From Nematostella vectensis (Eukaryota > Cnidaria > Anthozoa > Actiniaria > Edwardsiidae): a DNA stretch of 64,000 bases. The stretch covers positions 4,787,001 through 4,851,000 of the forward strand of contig NC_064039.1 of assembly GCF_932526225.1 (NCBI RefSeq). Direction: 5' to 3'. Shown here one piece after another: positions 60,182-64,000 of the stretch (position 1 is the stretch's first letter; the number at the start of each line of letters is the position of its first letter). The notes under the pieces were generated by a model, which was given only the letters and a program-made list of their open reading frames with translations, was not told the DNA's origin and searched no databases. The position numbers and the translations under genes were made by a program.

Positions 60182-61086
60182 AGCACACCGTGGTGGTAAG
60201 CATGTGGAAGCACGCCGCGTACCATATAGTAATGTCACCGAGGAGCTTGAATTCATCACTTTAACTCTAAATGAATGGGAAAGCTGTGGTGGCACGGTAT
60301 AATTAGACTTCATGTGACAAGGACTTATTCGACAGATGCAAATAATTTCAGCTTGCTCCTAATTATGAAAAATTTGAGAAACATCTATCCTAGAGAGGTG
60401 GGCCTATGAGTATTCATAAAGAAATTTGTATTTCTTGGGTCTGCATTTCATAAAGTTTACCGACTGACATTTAGCATATAATCATAGAATCATTTTACAT
60501 GATTAGTGTAGGTAGACTTTCCATTTTTGGAACGTGTTCAAAAGGGAGAAGTAGCCTCATAGTCTATGTACTTCCACAAGATTTCCTCCAACTAAATATT
60601 AAACAAAATGTCCATAAGATCAAGATACTTGGTAACTTCCTGTAGTTCGTGTGGCCATGTATACAGGGGTCTTACTGCCATCGCTACACTATAAGACTCC
60701 AGGAAAGTCGGCGGTGAGGCATGCTTTTTATCTGTTATGATGAATTAAAGTGTGATCACTCATGAAAAACAACATGATTTCCAAACATCTTCTTGAAGGG
60801 ACTTACCCCTTTTCCTCCATAAACGTACTCATGGGCCTGGCCAGGGTGGAGGCGTAGCCCCCCTTTCTGACCCAATAAAGCTATTACGTCTTAGTCGTTA
60901 CGTCTCAGTTGGAAACGAATGTTCTTGAGAAATTACTTTGCCCCCACCCCCAAGGAAAAATACTTCACTCCTGGTACTATATAAATAATCGTCTGAAAAT
61001 TGTCAATCGTCCATAAAATGTCAGCCTTGCTAGGCCACCATAGGATGAAAAACCCATAGTCAGGGTTACGAGTTTTTCAGTTCTTG
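60182..61086. other. Shared 3' region of Rab and TMEM53-like genes
   Basis: The two genes end towards each other here. AATAAA at 60874 may serve the Rab transcript. A GGGCCTGGCCAGGGTGGAGG stretch near 60834 resembles a fragment of the CAGGC-GTAGCC MITE family. Confidence 0.45.
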
Positions 61087-61674
61087 TTAGACAGTCACAG
61101 GTTTTAGGACCCTGTCTGCAAAACTCTCAACAGCTTGCACATACTCCTTTTGATGGACATAAAAATGGGAGACATGAGGTGAGTTGTCCCAGCAGACTGA
61201 CGTGACATCCATACCAAGATTCTCCCACATATTTGATGCATGCTCGCAGATTTTTGCGTCTGCAACCTCATCAGTCTTGGAGTAAAGTAGTAATGTGGGT
61301 GATCTCACTGGGTTGTTATAAAATAGCTGTTGTCGGGCCAGATAGATATCTGTTGTGTACTTTGCAGTAGTTTTGAGGTATGCTTGGATTGTAGACTTCA
61401 TAAGAGAGCGAAGCGCTGGGTTTTTCATTGCTGCATTTGATACACCATGAGGAATCCCAGAGAAAGACACAGGGCTGTCAAACACTTGACCTAAAATTCT
61501 ATCCTTAACAGAAGAGTAGTCTACGTTTGTTTCCATCTGGTGCAGAACTTGCGAGTAGAGATAACCGCCTACAGAGAAACCATGGACAAGGACAGGTCGA
61601 TCCCGCATATCAGTGGAAACTAACTTGTCAAGAACACTCTTGGCAGTGTTTTCAGCTTTGGTTGGACGTAAAAC
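61087..61674 (-). CDS. TMEM53: TMEM53-like protein (DUF829), last exon
   Basis: Reading from acceptor CAATTTTAG at 61675, 195 codons begin VLRPTKAENTAKSVLDKLVS, then VLVHGFSVGGYLYSQVLHQM and on to the stop TAA... at 61087. HGFSVGGYLYSQ is the nucleophile-elbow-like motif of the TMEM53/DUF829 alpha/beta-hydrolase fold; SPTLLLYSKTDEVAD and WDNSPHVSHFYVHQKEY are the other hallmark blocks, the last with the conserved H of the triad position. TMEM53 is an endoplasmic-reticulum/nuclear-envelope protein in vertebrates. Only the C-terminal part is present: upstream exons lie beyond the right window edge, across an intron holding a long minisatellite. The ATG at 61608 is internal to the exon, not the real start. 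Confidence 0.85.
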   Translation of the reverse strand, partial: VLRPTKAENTAKSVLDKLVSTDMRDRPVLVHGFSVGGYLYSQVLHQMETNVDYSSVKDRILGQVFDSPVSFSGIPHGVSNAAMKNPALRSLMKSTIQAYLKTTAKYTTDIYLARQQLFYNNPVRSPTLLLYSKTDEVADAKICEHASNMWENLGMDVTSVCWDNSPHVSHFYVHQKEYVQAVESFADRVLKPVTV

Positions 61675-61904
61675 CTAAAATTGAACGTTGAAAGTGTGCA
61701 TGTAAAAGAATGTAGCATTTATATAGAGCTTATACAGTATAAATCATTTAAAATCCTATTACATACTAAGACTGGCCCATTATGGAACTGAGGAACACAA
61801 GCTTCTAGTAAATAGTAGGGCCAAGAAACAGAAAGACACTGTCCATGTCTCGAGGGGGGGACGGGGTCAAGGGTCATGCTCATGTGCATCAAAAAGTATG
61901 GATG

Positions 61905-64000
61905 TAAGGATGGAGTAAATACTATAGTGGGGGAGAGGAGGATGGAGTGGATACTGTAGTGGGGGAGGGGAGGATGGAGTGAATACTATAGTGGGGGAGT
62001 GGAGGCAGGCGTGAATACTATAGTGGGGGAGGGGAGGATGGAGTGAATACTATAGTGGGGGAGGGGAGGATGGAGTGAATACTATAGTGGGGGAGGGGAG
62101 GATGGAGTGAATACTATAGTGGGGGAGTGGAGGATGGAGTGAATACTGTAGTGGGGGAGGGGAGGATGGAGTGAATACTATAATGGGGGAGGGGAGGATG
62201 GAGTAAATACTATAGTGGGGGAGTGGAGGCAGGCGTGAATACTATAGTGGGGGAGGGGAGGATGGAGTGAATACTATAGTGGGGGAGGGGAGGATGGAGT
62301 GAATACTATAGTGGGGGAGGGGAGGATGGAGTGAATACTATAGTGGGGGAGGGAAGGATGGAGTGAATACTATAGTGGGGGAGGGGAGGATGGAGTGAAT
62401 ACTATAGTGGGGAGGGGAGGATGGAGTGAATACTATAGTGGGGGAGGGGAGAATGGAGTGAATACTATAGTGGGGGAGGGGAGGATGGAGTGAATACTAT
62501 AGTGGGGGAGGGAAGATGGAGTGAATACTGTAGTGGGGGAGGGAAGGATGGAGTGAATACTATAGTGGGGGAGGGGAGGATGGAGTGAATACTATAGTGG
62601 GGGAGAGGAGGATGGAGTGAATACTGTAGTGGGGGAGGGGAGGATGGAGTGGATACTTTAGTGGGGGAGGGGAGGATGGAGTGGATACTGTAGTGGGGGA
62701 GGGGAGGATGGAGTGGATACTGTAGTGGGGGAGTGGAGGATGGAGTGAATATTATAGTGGGGGAGGGGAGGATGGAGTGAATACTATAGTGGGGGAGGGG
62801 AGGATGGAGTGAATACTATAGTGGGGGAGTGGAGGATGGAGTGGATACTATAGTGGGGGAGGGGAGGATGGAGTGGATACTATAGTGGGGAAAGGGGAGG
62901 ATGGAGTGAATACTGTAGTGGGGGAGGGGAGGATGGAGTGAATACTATAGTGGGGGAGGGGAGGATGGAGTGAATACTGTAGTGGGGGAGGGGAGGATGG
63001 AGTGGATACTATAGTGGTGGAGGGGAGGATGGAGTGGATACTTTAGTGGGGGAGGGGAGGATGGAGTGAATACTGTAGTGGGGGAGGGGAGGATGGAGTG
63101 AATACTATAGTGGGGGAGGGGAGGATGGAGTGGATACTTTAGTGGGGGAGGGGAGGATGAAGTGAATACTGTAGTGGTGGAGGGGAGGATGAAGTGAATA
63201 CTGTAGTGGGGGAGGGGAGGATGGAGTGAATACTGTGGTAGGGGAGGGGAGGATGGAGTGAATACTGTAGTGGGGGAGGGGAGGATGGAGTGAATACTAT
63301 AGTGGGGGAGGGGAGGATGGAGTGGATACTTTAGTGGGGGAGGGGAGGATGGAGTGAATACTGTAGTGGGGGAGGAGAGGATGGAGTGAATACTGTGGTA
63401 GGGGAGGGGAGGATGGAGTGAATACTATAGTGGGGGAGGGGAGGATGGAGTGGATACTTTAGTGGGGGAGGGGAGGATGAAGTAAATACTGTAGTGGGGG
63501 AGGGGAGGATGGAGTGAATACTGTGGTAGGGGAGGGGAGGATGGAGTGAATACTATAGTGGGGGAGGGGAGGATGGAGTGAATACTTTAGTGGGGGAGGG
63601 GAGGATAAAGTGAATACTGTAGTGGGGGAGGGGAGGATGGAGTGAATACTGTGGTAGGGGAGGGGAGGATGGAGTGAATACTGTAGTGGGGGAGAGGAGG
63701 ATGGAGTGAATACTGTAGTGGGGGAGGGGAGGATGAAGTGAATACTGTAGTGGGGGAGGGGAGGATGGAGTGAATACTGTGGTAGGGGAGGGGAGGATGG
63801 AGTGAATACTGTAGTGGGGGAGGGGAGGATGGAGTGAATACTATAGTGGGGGAGGGGAGGATGGAGTGGATACTTTAGTGGGGGAGGGGAGGATGGAGTG
63901 AATACTGTAGTGGGGGAGGAGAGGATGGAGTGAATACTGTGGTAGGGGAGGGGAGGATGGAGTGAATACTATAGTGGGGGAGGGGAGGATGGAGTGGATA
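61905..64000 (+). repeat. 32-bp minisatellite in the TMEM53-like intron (runs off window)
   Basis: About 65 units of 32 bp: GGATGGAGTGAATACTATAG then TGGGGGAGGGGA. Variants include ACTGTAG, ACTTTAG, GTGGATAC and GTGGTAGG. Variant types recur in blocks towards the right, which suggests multi-unit amplification. G-rich on the plus strand. It continues beyond 64000. Confidence 0.96.

Overview
The window is eukaryotic, animal-type DNA. It has multi-exon genes with GT..AG introns, AT-rich spacers, many different minisatellites and several families of non-autonomous transposons. The gene content is: the 3' end of a clear huntingtin gene; an intronless Sulfotransfer_4-type protein; a C-type lectin plus PAN/Apple protein; a SNAG-domain zinc-finger factor; a Rab11-like GTPase; and a TMEM53-like protein. 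Together with intron sizes and repeat style this fits an invertebrate, and I think a cnidarian (sea-anemone-like) genome is most likely. That last step is inference.

Layout. 1-10759 (+): last eleven exons of huntingtin (432 codons plus stop, reading frame closes exactly). Its introns are packed with tandem repeats, and a decayed duplicate of one exon has been split by an 873-bp inverted-repeat transposon. 10965-12430: 92-bp satellite. 12649-13395 (-): single-exon sulfotransferase-like gene. 14449-16040: small tandem arrays and a MITE. 16043-18551 (-): C-type lectin/PAN gene with a 38-bp minisatellite in its intron; its 5' exon(s) were not found. 18700-23540: non-coding, with inverted repeat units and a 1.9-kb Helentron-like element carrying many TGACGTCA palindromes. 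23541-33877: a 36-bp minisatellite (one CACGTG per unit) followed by five 1.1-1.6 kb tandem units and a decayed hAT transposon. 33878-42930: long non-coding stretch. 42942-46320 (+): SNAG plus six-finger C2H2 gene with a CCAAT-rich promoter. 46918-52912: a long inverted repeat whose right arm is split by a second Helentron-like element. 53000-57213: diverged repeats, two clean MITEs and a hairpin. 58357-60181 (+): Rab11-like gene. 61087-61674 (-): last exon of a TMEM53-like gene, tail to tail with the Rab gene, its upstream intron filled by a 32-bp minisatellite that runs off the window.

The genes do not form a pathway; they are ordinary neighbours on a chromosome. The most notable signal is structural. 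Several tandem arrays appear to have started from exon edges: their units resemble the adjacent splice site or stop codon plus a few codons of the neighbouring exon. Huntingtin shows this at up to four places and the lectin gene at one. The second notable signal is the pair of elements with asymmetric GGAGCTCC inverted repeats. For one of them the uninterrupted target site is preserved in the other arm of a palindrome.
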